Source: Ferrimonas senticii DSM 18821 (lineage in GTDB: Bacteria; Pseudomonadota; Gammaproteobacteria; Enterobacterales; Shewanellaceae). Taken from it: DNA of 64,000 nt. Position numbers and translations under genes: made by a program. A model generated the notes under the pieces. That model saw only the letters and a program-made list of their open reading frames with translations, was not told the DNA's origin and did no database searches. This document shows positions 8,690 through 19,700 of the stretch, one piece after another. How positions within the stretch are numbered: the first letter of the stretch is position 1; every line of letters starts with the position of its first letter. The DNA lies in contig NZ_AUGM01000004.1 of NCBI RefSeq assembly GCF_000422665.1, positions 124,001-188,000 of the forward strand. The letters are read 5' to 3'.

Positions 8690-10030
8690 TTAGCTAAGAC
8701 CTTGCTGTAACGCCGCGCCATTGTCATAGCGACAGGCGCGGCGTTTTGCTATCTGCCAACAGAGAACGCCAGCAAGACAGTTGGCACTGGCCATGGCGAT
8801 AAAGATCCCTTCGGCGCCGCCAAGGCGCTGCCCCAGCCATGCCGCAGGCAACAGCAGCCCAAGTCGGACGATGTTCAGCGCCAACGCCGCCATCGGTTGT
8901 TGTTCGGCATTGAGCAGCACCGACAGCAAAATCACCATCCCCAACAGGCCATAACTGGCCGGCAGCCACAGCAGGAATTGGCTTAAGTAGTGGCCGGTGG
9001 CCGCTTCAATGGCAAATAACCCGGTTAACGGTTGATTGGCGAACCACACCAGCAGATACAGTGCCAATTGCACCAATAGTACCACTTTAAGGCAGCCAAA
9101 CAGTGCGTGGAACGCCCGCTGATGTTGACCGCTACTCAAGTTCAGCGCCAAAAACGGCGTTAGGGTGCCGGACAGGGCGGTAACCAAAATCAGCATTACC
9201 CCTTCGATCCGCATGCCGACGCCAAAGGCCGCCACTGCGTGGGTATCGATCCGCGCTAGCATCGCAATTAAGGTCGCACTGGCGAGCGGATTAAGCAGGT
9301 TCGACGCAGTACAAGGGCGGGCGATATGCAGCAGTTCGCGCCAGTGCTGCAGCAGCAAGGGCGGTTGCGGCAGCGCCGCTAAGCGATATTTCAACAGCAA
9401 CAACGCCAGTGCGGTTGCCGATGACAGCAGCCATGCCAACACCGTTGCCAGCGCCGCACCTTGCAGTCCGAGCTCAGGAAACGGGCCAATGCCAAAGATC
9501 AGCAGAGGATCAAGAATGGCATTGGTTACCGCAATCAGGGTAGTTACCAGCGCTGGGGCGAAACTGTAACCGGCGGCGCGCAGCGCTTGGTTAGCTTGGA
9601 TCTGCAGCACCAACAGCGGCGCCCCCAAATACCAAAGCCAGATGTAGTCGTAGTACAGCGGCAATAGCGCCCCTTCGGCGCCCAGCAACTGAAACTGCCA
9701 ATCGATGCTAATCATGCCGAAACCGCACAGCAGCACCGCAATCATGCCGGTGAACAGTAAGCTGTGGCTGACGAAGCGCCGCGCTTGCAGCAGATCGCCA
9801 CGGCCGAGCAAGCGGGCGACGTTGACCGACAGGGCGCTGCCGCAGCCCAACGCGATGGCTACCACCATCAGGGTCGGCGCTAGCGTGAGCCCGAATGCGG
9901 CAAGGGGATCGGCCCCAAGGCGAGAGATAAAATAGGCATCGGTAAGCTGATACGCCAATAGGCTAAGTACCGCCAACAGATTGGAACTGGTCATGCGCGC
10001 CAGCGTCGGCAAAAGCGCGCCGTGGAGCAT
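8690..10030 (-). CDS. MATE family efflux transporter
   Basis: About 446 residues with some 12 hydrophobic segments in two repeated halves; the start MLHGALLPTLARMTSSNLL corresponds to the MATE N-terminus, and TDAYFISRLGADPLAAFGL is a typical first-repeat motif. These proteins export drugs or metabolites in exchange for Na+ or H+. A TTG at 10057 would add nine residues and cannot be excluded. Convergent with fxsA, 13 bp apart. Substrate unknown. Confidence 0.88.
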   Translation of the reverse strand: MLHGALLPTLARMTSSNLLAVLSLLAYQLTDAYFISRLGADPLAAFGLTLAPTLMVVAIALGCGSALSVNVARLLGRGDLLQARRFVSHSLLFTGMIAVLLCGFGMISIDWQFQLLGAEGALLPLYYDYIWLWYLGAPLLVLQIQANQALRAAGYSFAPALVTTLIAVTNAILDPLLIFGIGPFPELGLQGAALATVLAWLLSSATALALLLLKYRLAALPQPPLLLQHWRELLHIARPCTASNLLNPLASATLIAMLARIDTHAVAAFGVGMRIEGVMLILVTALSGTLTPFLALNLSSGQHQRAFHALFGCLKVVLLVQLALYLLVWFANQPLTGLFAIEAATGHYLSQFLLWLPASYGLLGMVILLSVLLNAEQQPMAALALNIVRLGLLLPAAWLGQRLGGAEGIFIAMASANCLAGVLCWQIAKRRACRYDNGAALQQGLS

Positions 10031-10170
10031 GTCCAACTTGGTTCTTAACAAGCGCAACCTACCGCTTATGGCTTAGCTAAAAAGAGAGGCGAGTGTAACA
10101 ACTGCATACGCTACTGAGCAAAGTGCAAAGCGCACTTGTGGGCGATGGGTAACTTTTTTGCGGTGCTGCC

Positions 10171-10198
10171 CTTGTATTCAAATTGGCGAGCCCCATAT
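10171..10198 (+). promoter_or_regulatory. Sigma-32 heat-shock promoter of groESL
   Basis: CTTGTA (10171-10176), 14 bp, then CCCCATAT (10191-10198) matches the sigma-32 consensus CTTGAA/CCCCAT-T with correct spacing. It lies about 70 bp upstream of groES. No CIRCE element is seen. Confidence 0.85.
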
Positions 10199-10266
10199 CA
10201 GATTTCAGTTAGCAGCCTAGCTGCATTTTTTACCCTTACACGGAACCGTTTTAGGAGAGATATCAG

Positions 10267-10557
10267 ATGACTATCCGTCCGTTGCACGACCGCGTTATCG
10301 TTAAACGCACCGAAGTAGAATCCAAGTCTGCTGGCGGCATCGTTTTGACTGGCAGCGCCGCTGAGAAGTCCACCCGTGGTGAGATCATTGCCGTAGGTAA
10401 TGGCCGCGTTCTGGACAACGGCGAAGTGAAAGCGCTGGACGTTAAGGTTGGCGACACCGTGATTTTCAACGAAGGCTATGGCGTAAAGACCGAGAAGATT
10501 GACGGCCAAGAAGTGCTGATCATGTCCGAGTCTGACATCCTGGCGATCGTCGAATAA
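10267..10557 (+). CDS. groES: Co-chaperonin GroES
   Basis: A 96-residue protein, normal length. It has the family start [14 protein letters not shown], a mobile loop region ([19 protein letters not shown]) and the C-terminal [14 protein letters not shown]. It caps the GroEL ring. ATG 10267 follows AGGAGAGA. First gene of the groESL operon, 37 bp before groEL. Confidence 0.98.
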   Translation: MTIRPLHDRVIVKRTEVESKSAGGIVLTGSAAEKSTRGEIIAVGNGRVLDNGEVKALDVKVGDTVIFNEGYGVKTEKIDGQEVLIMSESDILAIVE

Positions 10558-10591
10558 TCCCAATCTGATTCAAGTTTGTAGAAGGAGCTAA

Positions 10592-12232
<1,641 letters not shown>

Positions 12233-12270
12233 GCTGCCGTTAGCCCCGCGTTCTCGGGCGCGAGCTTGTC

Positions 12271-12307
12271 AAAAAGCCGTGAGTTCAGCTGAACTCACGG
12301 CTTTTTT
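12271..12307 (+). terminator. Rho-independent terminator of groESL
   Basis: A perfect 16-bp stem around an AGCT centre, bounded by A5 on the left and T6 on the right, so it can also act on the other strand. Confidence 0.92.
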
Positions 12308-12369
12308 GCTTATAAAGCATAGGGTTACTTAAAGCGTGAAAATATTTGTCGAAGCGGTGATCTTGTCTA

Positions 12370-12388
12370 CGTGTAACGGCGTTACACG
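12370..12388. promoter_or_regulatory. 19-bp perfect palindrome, candidate operator
   Basis: CGTGTAACGGCGTTACACG is perfectly symmetric around a central G, 52 bp upstream of the small gene at 12440. The size and symmetry suit a dimeric repressor of the TetR or GntR type; the regulator is unknown. Confidence 0.5.
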
Positions 12389-12439
12389 AACTTAACCCCA
12401 CAATTGGCTGGCGTATCGTTCCTTAGGAGGAGGATGGCG

Positions 12440-12661
12440 ATGAGTAGATTACAAGCGCAGAACCAGCAGTATCGGATCGAGCTAATCCGCTTTCCGGTGC
12501 AGGATTGGTCGCTACCACAGCGGCGCTACCAAGTTGCACTGTATGATAATCGCACCGGCAATTGGTTGGGACACTCGCGCCCCAAAGTGTTCGACAGCTT
12601 CCTAAAGGCGCAAAGTTACTTTGATGGCTTGCGGCAACGCTACATCGTCGCTCAGCCGTAA
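12440..12661 (+). CDS. Small hypothetical protein
   Basis: A 73-residue protein, not recognised. It is polar and slightly basic (SRLQAQNQQYRIELIRFP at the start; QVALYDNRTGNWLGHSRPKVFDSF in the middle), has no membrane segment or signal peptide, and looks like a small beta-rich cytoplasmic protein. ATG 12440 is preferred to ATG 12434 because the AGGAGG at 12428-12433 is spaced 6 bp from it. A palindromic operator candidate lies upstream and a terminator hairpin downstream. Confidence 0.6.
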   Translation: MSRLQAQNQQYRIELIRFPVQDWSLPQRRYQVALYDNRTGNWLGHSRPKVFDSFLKAQSYFDGLRQRYIVAQP

Positions 12662-12780
12662 CCGAAGCCAAGCAGGTTGAACCGAAGTCACCACTTTGGC
12701 CACAAAACCACTGTATATGAACACAGCGGTGCAGCTTTAGGGTAGAATGGCAGGTGACTGTTAGTCACCCATGTTGAACA

Positions 12781-12810
12781 AAGGTCATCGCGCAAGCCGA
12801 TGGCCTTTTT
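12781..12810 (+). terminator. Rho-independent terminator-like hairpin
   Basis: AAGGTCATCG and CGATGGCCTT (12781-12790 with 12798-12807) form a 10-bp stem with one G-T pair, followed by T. It lies 120 bp after the gene at 12440-12661. It contains the ATG at 12800, which argues against that codon as a start. Confidence 0.6.
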
Positions 12811-12844
12811 AGATCGCCCTTTGCGGCAGTTAGTAAAAGCGTTG

Positions 12845-13159
12845 ATGAACCCCGATTCAAATCTAGAGGCCGCCACGCCTGCGGCTGAGTTTCCCTACGT
12901 TGCGATCCGCTTCTTCGAAGATCTGCGTGCCGGTCTGCGCATTCGCAGTGTCTACCGCAACCCCCATAATGACATCCAGTTTGGCGATATCGTCCAAGTG
13001 CCGGTAGGGGTGTTTGGCTGGCGTAAAAAGCGAGCATTGGTGGTGGAGTTGCTGGATCAGCCGCCGCATCAAGGTCGTTTGAACGCCATTGGTAATATTG
13101 TTGGTTCGGCCAATATTAAGCGCAGTGAGCAACTGCGCCAGCGTGACCAGGCCGCTTAA
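12845..13159 (+). CDS. Hypothetical protein
   Basis: A 104-residue protein, not recognised. The central part, AIRFFEDLRAGLRIRSVY then FGDIVQVPVGVFGWRKKRA, suggests a small beta-rich fold like an SH3 or RNA-binding module, but this is a guess. The frame stays open upstream to an ATG at 12800, but that codon lies inside a terminator hairpin, so ATG 12845 is preferred; neither start has a clear ribosome site. A bidirectional terminator follows. Confidence 0.5.
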   Translation: MNPDSNLEAATPAAEFPYVAIRFFEDLRAGLRIRSVYRNPHNDIQFGDIVQVPVGVFGWRKKRALVVELLDQPPHQGRLNAIGNIVGSANIKRSEQLRQRDQAA

Positions 13160-13167
13160 AGCCAGAT

Positions 13168-13204
13168 ACAACAACGCCGATGCAAATGCATCGGCGTTGT
13201 TGTG
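13168..13204. terminator. Bidirectional terminator
   Basis: A 17-bp stem (13168-13184 with 13187-13203) around AA, between the unknown gene and the convergent PACE gene. A- and T-containing flanks suit both strands. Confidence 0.75.
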
Positions 13205-13216
13205 TTAACCGCAGGA

Positions 13217-13645
13217 TTACGCTGTGGCCGGTTGCCGGCGGCGGACAATGGCAGCACGAATGTGGTCGTAGGCCAGATTGTAGAAAAAGGCGTAAATGGT
13301 GATCAGCACGGTTACGCCAATATCCATTAACAGCGCTTCCAGCCAGCCCACCTGCAGCATATAGGCCATCACCGGTACGGTGATCAGCAGTAACCCGCTT
13401 TCAAACAGCAGCACATGAGCAATTCGTGTCGCCAAGTTGCGATTTACCCGATCACCTGGGACCAGTTGATCAAAGCCCCAGTTAAAGACGAAGTTCCAGA
13501 TCATGGCGATGGTGGCGATCAACACCATGGTGCCGGACAGCGCGGTGACCGGATGGTCGGTAAACAGCATCAGGCCGATAACCGATAGGGCGATCGCCAG
13601 CAGTTCAAACAAGGTCGCATGAAAAATGCGTTCAAAGGTACTCAT
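13217..13645 (-). CDS. PACE family efflux transporter (copy 1)
   Basis: A 142-residue, four-TM protein with two tandem BTP domains: ATLFELLAIALSVIGL and LLFESGLLLITVPVM carry the conserved FE motif, and WNFVFNWGFDQL and FFYNLAYDHIRA the paired N-x3-D motifs. PACE pumps (AceI type) export chlorhexidine, acriflavine or short diamines. It is divergent from a LysR regulator, the same arrangement as aceI/aceR of Acinetobacter. A second pair is at 46129-47571. Confidence 0.9.
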   Translation of the reverse strand: MSTFERIFHATLFELLAIALSVIGLMLFTDHPVTALSGTMVLIATIAMIWNFVFNWGFDQLVPGDRVNRNLATRIAHVLLFESGLLLITVPVMAYMLQVGWLEALLMDIGVTVLITIYAFFYNLAYDHIRAAIVRRRQPATA

Positions 13646-13675
13646 GGGGGTCTCTAGTTTACGAAGTGTGGCGAT

Positions 13676-13691
13676 TATCGAGATCTCGATA
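13676..13691. promoter_or_regulatory. Perfect 16-bp palindrome in PACE/LysR divergent region
   Basis: TATCGAGATCTCGATA is self-complementary and lies 30 bp upstream of the PACE start. It may be a second regulator site or a promoter-overlapping operator. Confidence 0.45.
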
Positions 13692-13711
13692 GCACAGCCA
13701 AGTCAGTCGCC

Positions 13712-13726
13712 ATCACTACTCGTGAT
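13712..13726. promoter_or_regulatory. LysR-type (T-N11-A) operator, PACE module 1
   Basis: ATCAC TACTC GTGAT is a 5-5-5 perfect inverted repeat that fits the LTTR box T-N11-A. It lies 37 bp upstream of the LysR start. A site of the same geometry, ATCAG-N5-CTGAT, is present in module 2. Confidence 0.6.
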
Positions 13727-13763
13727 ACCCTAGATTGGGCCGAACAGCTAACAGAACATCATC

Positions 13764-14654
13764 ATGTACAGTTTCGAACAGCTAAAAATATTCGTATGTG
13801 TTTGCCAGTGTGGCTCATTTTCAGCGGCAGCTCGCCAGCTGGGAAGGGTGCAATCGGGGGTCAGTCAGGCCATCGCTAATCTTGAAATTGCGATTAACCA
13901 ACCGTTATTTACCCGCAGTGGTAATGCCACGCAGATAACGGAAGCTGGGCAACTGTTGCTGCCAATCGCGCAATCGATTTTGGATCAAAAACGCTATTTT
14001 GATCAGAAAGTTGAGTCGATTGATCGGCAATTGGAGCAGCAGTTAGTGCTGGCGGTCGACGAATCGCTGCTGGAGCCATCATTAATGGCGATACTGAGTC
14101 AACTGGCGGAACGCTTTCCTATTACCGATGTCGAGCTGATTGGTGTCCCGACCTTTGACGTTGAGCAGTTGGTCAGGGAGAAACGTGCCCAGTTGGGGCT
14201 GCTGTATGCTGATGGTGAACTAAAAGTGGATATGGATTTCGTCACCTTGGGGCAGCGGCGATTTGTAACGGTTGCAGCGCCGCAACACCCGTTGGCGCAG
14301 TTAACTCAGGTGACCGATGCCGACCTTACAAGTCAGCGACAGCTGGTGCACCGCAGCTCTGATGGCAAAGAGTTGTGGTTCAGTTATCGGATCAGCAGTC
14401 GCTGCTGGTACGCCAATAGTCATCAAGCGTTAATCGATATGGCTGCTGCCGGCGTTGGTTGGGCAGTAGTCCCGGCTACACAAGTGCAACCGATGTTAGC
14501 AACTGGGAGACTGGTTCAGCTGCCAGTGAGCCATGAAGATCGGGGCTGGTTAACGACTTGTGGCTGTGTGATTTCTCGTAGCTATACCCGTGGTCCGGTG
14601 CTTGAGGCATTGCTCACTTTATTGCAGCAACACTACAGCGATTCTCACCATTAA
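13764..14654 (+). CDS. LysR family regulator, divergent from PACE gene (copy 1)
   Basis: A 296-residue LTTR: winged helix-turn-helix (residues 1-60, GSFSAAARQLGRVQSGVSQA), then a substrate-binding domain. It starts 118 bp from the divergent PACE gene, so it likely controls it in response to a PACE substrate, as AceR does for AceI. It is clearly paralogous to the LysR at 46129-47019 (shared pattern GSFSAAAR-LG--QS--SQ-IANLEI). Confidence 0.9.
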   Translation: MYSFEQLKIFVCVCQCGSFSAAARQLGRVQSGVSQAIANLEIAINQPLFTRSGNATQITEAGQLLLPIAQSILDQKRYFDQKVESIDRQLEQQLVLAVDESLLEPSLMAILSQLAERFPITDVELIGVPTFDVEQLVREKRAQLGLLYADGELKVDMDFVTLGQRRFVTVAAPQHPLAQLTQVTDADLTSQRQLVHRSSDGKELWFSYRISSRCWYANSHQALIDMAAAGVGWAVVPATQVQPMLATGRLVQLPVSHEDRGWLTTCGCVISRSYTRGPVLEALLTLLQQHYSDSHH

Positions 14655-14684
14655 CCGGTTTGGATTTGCTGCTTGCGGGTGTTA

Positions 14685-14715
14685 GCTTAATGTAAATTAA
14701 AATTCGCATTTAGCT
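14685..14715. promoter_or_regulatory. Inverted repeat just upstream of TetR gene
   Basis: AGCTTAATG (14685-14693) and CATTTAGCT (14707-14715) pair at 8 of 9 positions and end 1 bp before the TetR start. The position suits autorepression. Confidence 0.4.
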
Positions 14716-14716
14716 T

Positions 14717-15337
14717 ATGTCACAGCCGAAACAGCAACGCAGCCAACAGACCCAGCAACGATTGTTGCTGGCGTTAGATGCCTGCTTGCAGCGCAAGTAC
14801 TTTGAACAGATCACCGTGGCGGAATTGGCCGCAGAAGCGGGAGTGTCGGTCGGCACTGTCTATCGTCGCTTTAAAGACAAAGAGGCGTTGTTGCCACTGT
14901 TGTATCAGCGTTTCAGTGATGATCTGCAGCGCTGGCTTAGCAGTTTTACTGGGCAGTCGCTGGCGAGCTTTGAGCAAGCGTTGCAGCGCTATTGTGTGGA
15001 AACGTGGCAGTTTATGAGCGCGCAGCGGCATGTGCTACGAACTGTGCACCTGAATGCGCGCTTGCATGCCGAAGCGCTACCACAGGCGCAGTTGCAAGGG
15101 CGCTCGACCGAATATCAGTTGTTGCAGCAATGGCTGGCTAGCCACCTAAGTCAAGCGCAACAGGAGCGCTGCCATGAGCAGTTGCAACTGGTGGTATTTA
15201 CGGTGACCAGTACCACCTTAGAAAAAGTGCTGTATCCGCAACTGACCCCAGCAATCGCCTGTGAACAGCAGGGGCAACAGTTCGCACAAGCGTTGGCGCA
15301 ACTGCTTGGTGGCAGTTTTACCTCAGTTACCATTTAG
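14717..15337 (+). CDS. TetR/AcrR family regulator
   Basis: A 206-residue regulator with the TetR helix-turn-helix at residues 14-60 (ITVAELAAEAGVSVGTVYRRF is the recognition region). The C-terminal ligand domain is not recognisable. No ribosome site is visible. It converges on DUF2804 with an 11-bp overlap at the 3' ends. The target is unknown; the inverted repeat at 14685-14715 suggests self-control. Confidence 0.9.
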   Translation: MSQPKQQRSQQTQQRLLLALDACLQRKYFEQITVAELAAEAGVSVGTVYRRFKDKEALLPLLYQRFSDDLQRWLSSFTGQSLASFEQALQRYCVETWQFMSAQRHVLRTVHLNARLHAEALPQAQLQGRSTEYQLLQQWLASHLSQAQQERCHEQLQLVVFTVTSTTLEKVLYPQLTPAIACEQQGQQFAQALAQLLGGSFTSVTI

Positions 15338-16337
15338 CGTACTGATCCTCGACAAAGCCCCATTGCTGCTCGATGTGGATGTGGCGGCCATCAGCTAGGG
15401 TAATGCTGCCAGCAAAGAGGCCAAACAGCTGTTTAAAATCGCTGGCTGCCAGCAGTAGGTTAAGCCGTTGTCGATGACTGCCCTTGGGGGTAAAGCGCAA
15501 GTTGATGGCGCCGTCAGCACTGCGGATCTGCCACGGCTGTTGGGGATCATGCCAGTGATAATCAAATTGGCATTGTGGCAGTGGCAGCAGTTGGCCATTT
15601 AACCACAGAGCGTTTTCGCTGAAGCTGGTTTCGTTTACCCCGCAGGACAGGTTCAGGCCGATAATATCGCCGGTGCTGCTGCGGCCAGAGAGACAGGCCC
15701 AGTTCCAAAAGGTTTGTCGGCGTAGGTAGCCAGCAGTGAAGTCATGGTGGGCAAAGGCATCGAGGTCGGCCAGAGCAAACGATTGCTCACCCGTTTGCAG
15801 TTCGCCGAAGCAGCGGGTGCCCGCCACCTTGCGGGCGTAAGCCCAGCCATTGCGGCCGATGCGGCTGCACAGCGCCAGCGGCTCAAATTCGCTTTCATCA
15901 AACCACAGATCGGCCTGACAACGGGGATGATTGATCAGCAATCGCTTGCGCTGTTGCTGATGGCATAACTGCACATGCAGATCGCCGAGCCGCGCCAGAC
16001 TTTGCCCCTGACGCAGATCATTGGTCAAGGATACGCCCAGCCCCAGCGGCGCGCGTTTGCTGATCTCCAACAACATGCCGTGCTGGGGTTGGTACAGGTA
16101 AACAAACGCTACTGCGGTGTGGCGCAGATGAGCCAAAGCACAGCCTCCGACTAACTCTGGGCTAACAAAGCCGAAGTATTGAAACTGCTTAAAGCCCAAT
16201 TGGCGGCTAAGCCAATGGCTTGGTTGATAAAAGGCGTTTAGGTGTTGGTAATGGTTTAGGTCAATAGCATCAATGCTATCGCCATGATGGCCAAAGCGCG
16301 GCTGGCCATTAACAAACAATCCGTTGTTGTTATCCAT
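15327..16337 (-). CDS. DUF2804 domain-containing protein
   Basis: A 336-residue protein of the DUF2804 family: repeated Trp- and Gly-rich beta segments such as GYLRRQTFWNWACLSG, GLNLSCGVNETSFSENALW and HIHIEQQWGFVEDQYAKW fit. The family is predicted to have a lipocalin/hydroxyneurosporene-synthase-like fold with unknown function. ATG 16337 is used; a TTG lies one codon upstream. The 3' end overlaps the convergent TetR gene. Confidence 0.8.
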   Translation of the reverse strand: MDNNNGLFVNGQPRFGHHGDSIDAIDLNHYQHLNAFYQPSHWLSRQLGFKQFQYFGFVSPELVGGCALAHLRHTAVAFVYLYQPQHGMLLEISKRAPLGLGVSLTNDLRQGQSLARLGDLHVQLCHQQQRKRLLINHPRCQADLWFDESEFEPLALCSRIGRNGWAYARKVAGTRCFGELQTGEQSFALADLDAFAHHDFTAGYLRRQTFWNWACLSGRSSTGDIIGLNLSCGVNETSFSENALWLNGQLLPLPQCQFDYHWHDPQQPWQIRSADGAINLRFTPKGSHRQRLNLLLAASDFKQLFGLFAGSITLADGRHIHIEQQWGFVEDQYAKW

Positions 16338-16453
16338 CAAGCGTCCACTGCTGGAAATTGAGATTGGCTATGACCATAACAATTGTTGCCGCTCAATGGG
16401 CAGAGTTTTAACTATGGTTGCTGAAGGCTTTTACTGTTACCGAGGAGGCAAGC

Positions 16454-16693
16454 ATGGCCTACGTGCAAATTGACGGTGTGCGCTTGGAAAAAGAGTTACT
16501 GGATCTGGCTAAAGCCCACACTACAGGGCGTGGCGAGGGGCGGATCTCTCAGGATGAGGCGCAGGATCTGATCAACAGCGCCATGGATGGCCAAGGGATG
16601 ACGGCTACCGAGATCGCTACCCTAAACTACATCCGCGAGAATTTTTCGCTAACCAGTGCCGCCGAACGGGTGTTTGATGAACATCTGAAGTAG
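16454..16693 (+). CDS. Small conserved-looking hypothetical protein
   Basis: A 79-residue protein, not recognised. It is all-alpha and acidic, starting MAYVQIDGVRLEKELLDLA, with GRGEGRISQDEAQDLINSA, which recalls an EF-hand-like helix-loop-helix without the full calcium ligand set. A strong AGGAGG stands 7 bp before ATG 16454, so it is very likely translated. A terminator follows. Confidence 0.65.
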   Translation: MAYVQIDGVRLEKELLDLAKAHTTGRGEGRISQDEAQDLINSAMDGQGMTATEIATLNYIRENFSLTSAAERVFDEHLK

Positions 16694-16710
16694 GTGCTAT
16701 CGCCCTAAAA

Positions 16711-16744
16711 CAACGCCGCAGTCGTTTGACTGCGGCGTTGTTGT
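16711..16744. terminator. Bidirectional terminator
   Basis: CAACGCCGCAGTC pairs with GACTGCGGCGTTG around a 4-base loop (16711-16740). On the minus strand the stem is followed by a T-rich stretch. It serves the small gene and the convergent HD-GYP gene. Confidence 0.8.
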
Positions 16745-16752
16745 TGGTGGCG

Positions 16753-19700
16753 CTAAAGTTCGAGCTGGTCGAGGCAGTGTTGAATGTCGACCTCATCGAT
16801 CTGTGCTGGATCGAGATGCTCGTGGGCGTAGCGCAGATAGGTACCACTGCGCAGGAACAGCGCAAACAGCTGCTTATCAAAGTGCTGACGGTTGGCCATC
16901 TTAGTCATTATCTGGATCGATTCCGACAGCGTTTTGGCGCGCTTATAGGGGCGGTCGGCGGCGGTGAGTGCTTCAAAAATATCAGCAATCACCAGCGCTT
17001 GCTCTGGCACCGACAGCTGTTCGCCGGTTAGACCGCGAGGGTAGCCACTGCCGATGAGGGTTTCATGGTGGCTAGTGGCATAGCGCGGCACTCGGCTAAG
17101 TTCTGGCGGGAACGGCAGGCTTTCCAACATCTTAATGCCGCTGACCATATGTTCGTTGATGCGGTAGCGATCCTCCGGCGTCAGCGTGCCACGCTCGATC
17201 GACAGGTTGTACAGTTCGCCTAGGTTTTGCAGCAGTTCTGGCGGCGCCATGTTGATGCCATAGCTGGGCTCGTTGCTGTGATCATGCTGACTGCAGATCC
17301 GGTGCTGTGGTTTATCACTGAGCAACGCTTCGGTTGCCGGCAGGCTAGGTGCTTCACCGCGCAGCAGAGTTTGCTCTAATGGCGATAGCCCTAAGCGATC
17401 GTCAAAGTGGCGTTGCCAAGTTTGCGTGGCGATCTGCTGCAGTTGCTGACGTTGCTGCTCACTGAAACGCTCGCCGCCGATATTGCACTCGGCGACAAAA
17501 GCAAACTGTTGTTGCAGTTGTTGTTGGCGGGCGGCTAACTCGGCTTGGATCTGCTCGAGCTGTTGCGGCTGGGCGATCTGCTGCACTAAGGCTTTGATCT
17601 CAGCATCGCGCCACAGCACTTCAAAACGCATCCGTACTTCGTGAATGCGATTGTAGATCGCCTCTAGCTTACTGCCCTTGTCGACGATGTGATCTGGGGT
17701 AGTGATCTTGCCGCAATCGTGCAACCACGCGGCGATGCGAAACTCGCGGCGTTCATCATCACTATTGAAATGGAAGCCGGCAAAGGGGCCATCTTGGGCT
17801 TGTTCGACCGCTTCCATTAGCATAATCCCCAGTTCCGGCACGCGGTGACAGTGGCCGGCAGTATACGGTGACTTTTGGTCAATGGCGTTGGCGATCAGCT
17901 TGATGATCGATTCGATAAACGCTTTCTGTGCCTGTTCATGAGCGGCGATGGTGTCGGCCATCTGCTGCACCGAGCCGGACAGATCAGCCAGTTCACTGAT
18001 GCTGGTTGGTACCGGTGCCACTTGCTCAAATTGGCGCCGCTTTATTTTTTGGGTTTCACGGCGTAATTGCAGAATCGGCCGCACTACCGGTTGGCTGAAA
18101 AGCCACGCCAGCGGCAGCAATAACACGATAATCGCGGCGGTAAACAATACCGAACCGCGGATCTGTTCGGTAACCTGATCAACCAAGTACTGCTCTGGTA
18201 TCGCAACGACAAAGTAATCGTTTAGCTCACTCAAGCTACTGACCTTATCGGCGTAGACGTAGGTCGGCTGACCTTGAACAGTCAGCAACTGCAAGCTGCC
18301 TAGTCCTTGTTGTTGTTCCAGCAGTTGCAACAGCTTTTTATAGGGCAGAGTGCTTTTTTCGGTGGATGCCAATAACTGTGGTGAACCGCTGAGCCAGCGT
18401 CGGTCTAGAGCTTGATGCTGTTCGCGACTGATATTGGCCAGCGCCTTATTTAAGATCTGTTGTAGCAGTGGTTGCTCGTCGGCCACCACCATGTAGTAGT
18501 GACCGTCAAACAACGCATCAAGATCGCTGAGGTTGTCATGTAGGTTGATCTGATTGAGGTAATACTGTGCTTGCTTGTATTGCAGAATTTGCTTGGCTCC
18601 AAGCACGCCATCGATCTGGCCGTCACGCAGCGCATCAAACGCTGGTTTTAGCTCGTTAAATTCGATAATGGTAATGTCTGGATAGTGCTGCTTTAGCAGC
18701 GGGATCACCGACCAGCCAGCCAATATCCCCAAACGGCGCCCTTGCCACTGCAGCAGCTCGGTGATTGAGTCGGTTTCTAACGTTGCCAGCGCAAATGGCA
18801 TGGTGAACATCGGTGTACTGAAGCGACCCAGTTGCTGGTTATCCTGATGGCGTTGTGACGATTGCAAAATATCGATTTCACCGGCAATAAAGGCTTGCTG
18901 TAACTGCGCCCAACTTTGGCCATTGCTAAAACGAAATTTAAGTCCGGTCATCTCGCCTATCAGCGTAAACAGATCAATGGCATAGCCTTTGGGAACGCCA
19001 CCAACGGTAAAATCCATCGGCTCCCAAGCGTCTTGATTGGACACCCTCAGGGTTGGAGAATGAGCAATAAATTGCTGTTGCGCTTCGGTTAACAGCAGCG
19101 GCTGCGAAGGCGGTAGTGAGACGTCGTCGGTTGACTGTTGGTTGGTGGCCAGCACCTCGCCGTATTGGTCGACTAAATAGGCTTTGGTTATGGCGCTTAA
19201 TGGCCGCCGTTTAGGATCGTTTTGGATCATCTTGGCGATGCTGGCCAACACCACATCGATAGCAATGACCGCATCAGTGTCGCCGATGCGGTGGCTGTAA
19301 CTTTGGCCATTAATGTCGACTTCAAAAAACTGATAGGGATCGGTTTTATGGTTGCCGTGTTGCTGGGCTTGTTTGAACCAGGTTCGCTGCGATGGAAAGT
19401 AGTTATCGACCTCACTGAATTGGCGAGTCAGTTGAAATTGTTGATCGTAAATTTCGGTGGTTTGGATGCGCGGCAGATTTTCGCTGGCGGCCTGATAACT
19501 GGATACTACCCAGCGATCGTTGTCGCCAGCGGCTACCTGTTGACGCATTTGCGGCGCATGATTCAGGTCAAACAGCTGCAAAAAGCGATCGTCGCCGAAG
19601 CCGATGTAGGCGCTGTAGAATGCAGGCTGTTCCTCTAGGGCTTGGCGTAGCAGTTGCATCTGTTGTTGACGATGTTCGCCAGTCAGCAGCGGCTCGGCTA

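Noticed and set aside
12800-12844. Upstream start for the hypothetical gene at 12845
   Set aside because: The ATG at 12800 lies inside a terminator hairpin and has no ribosome site.
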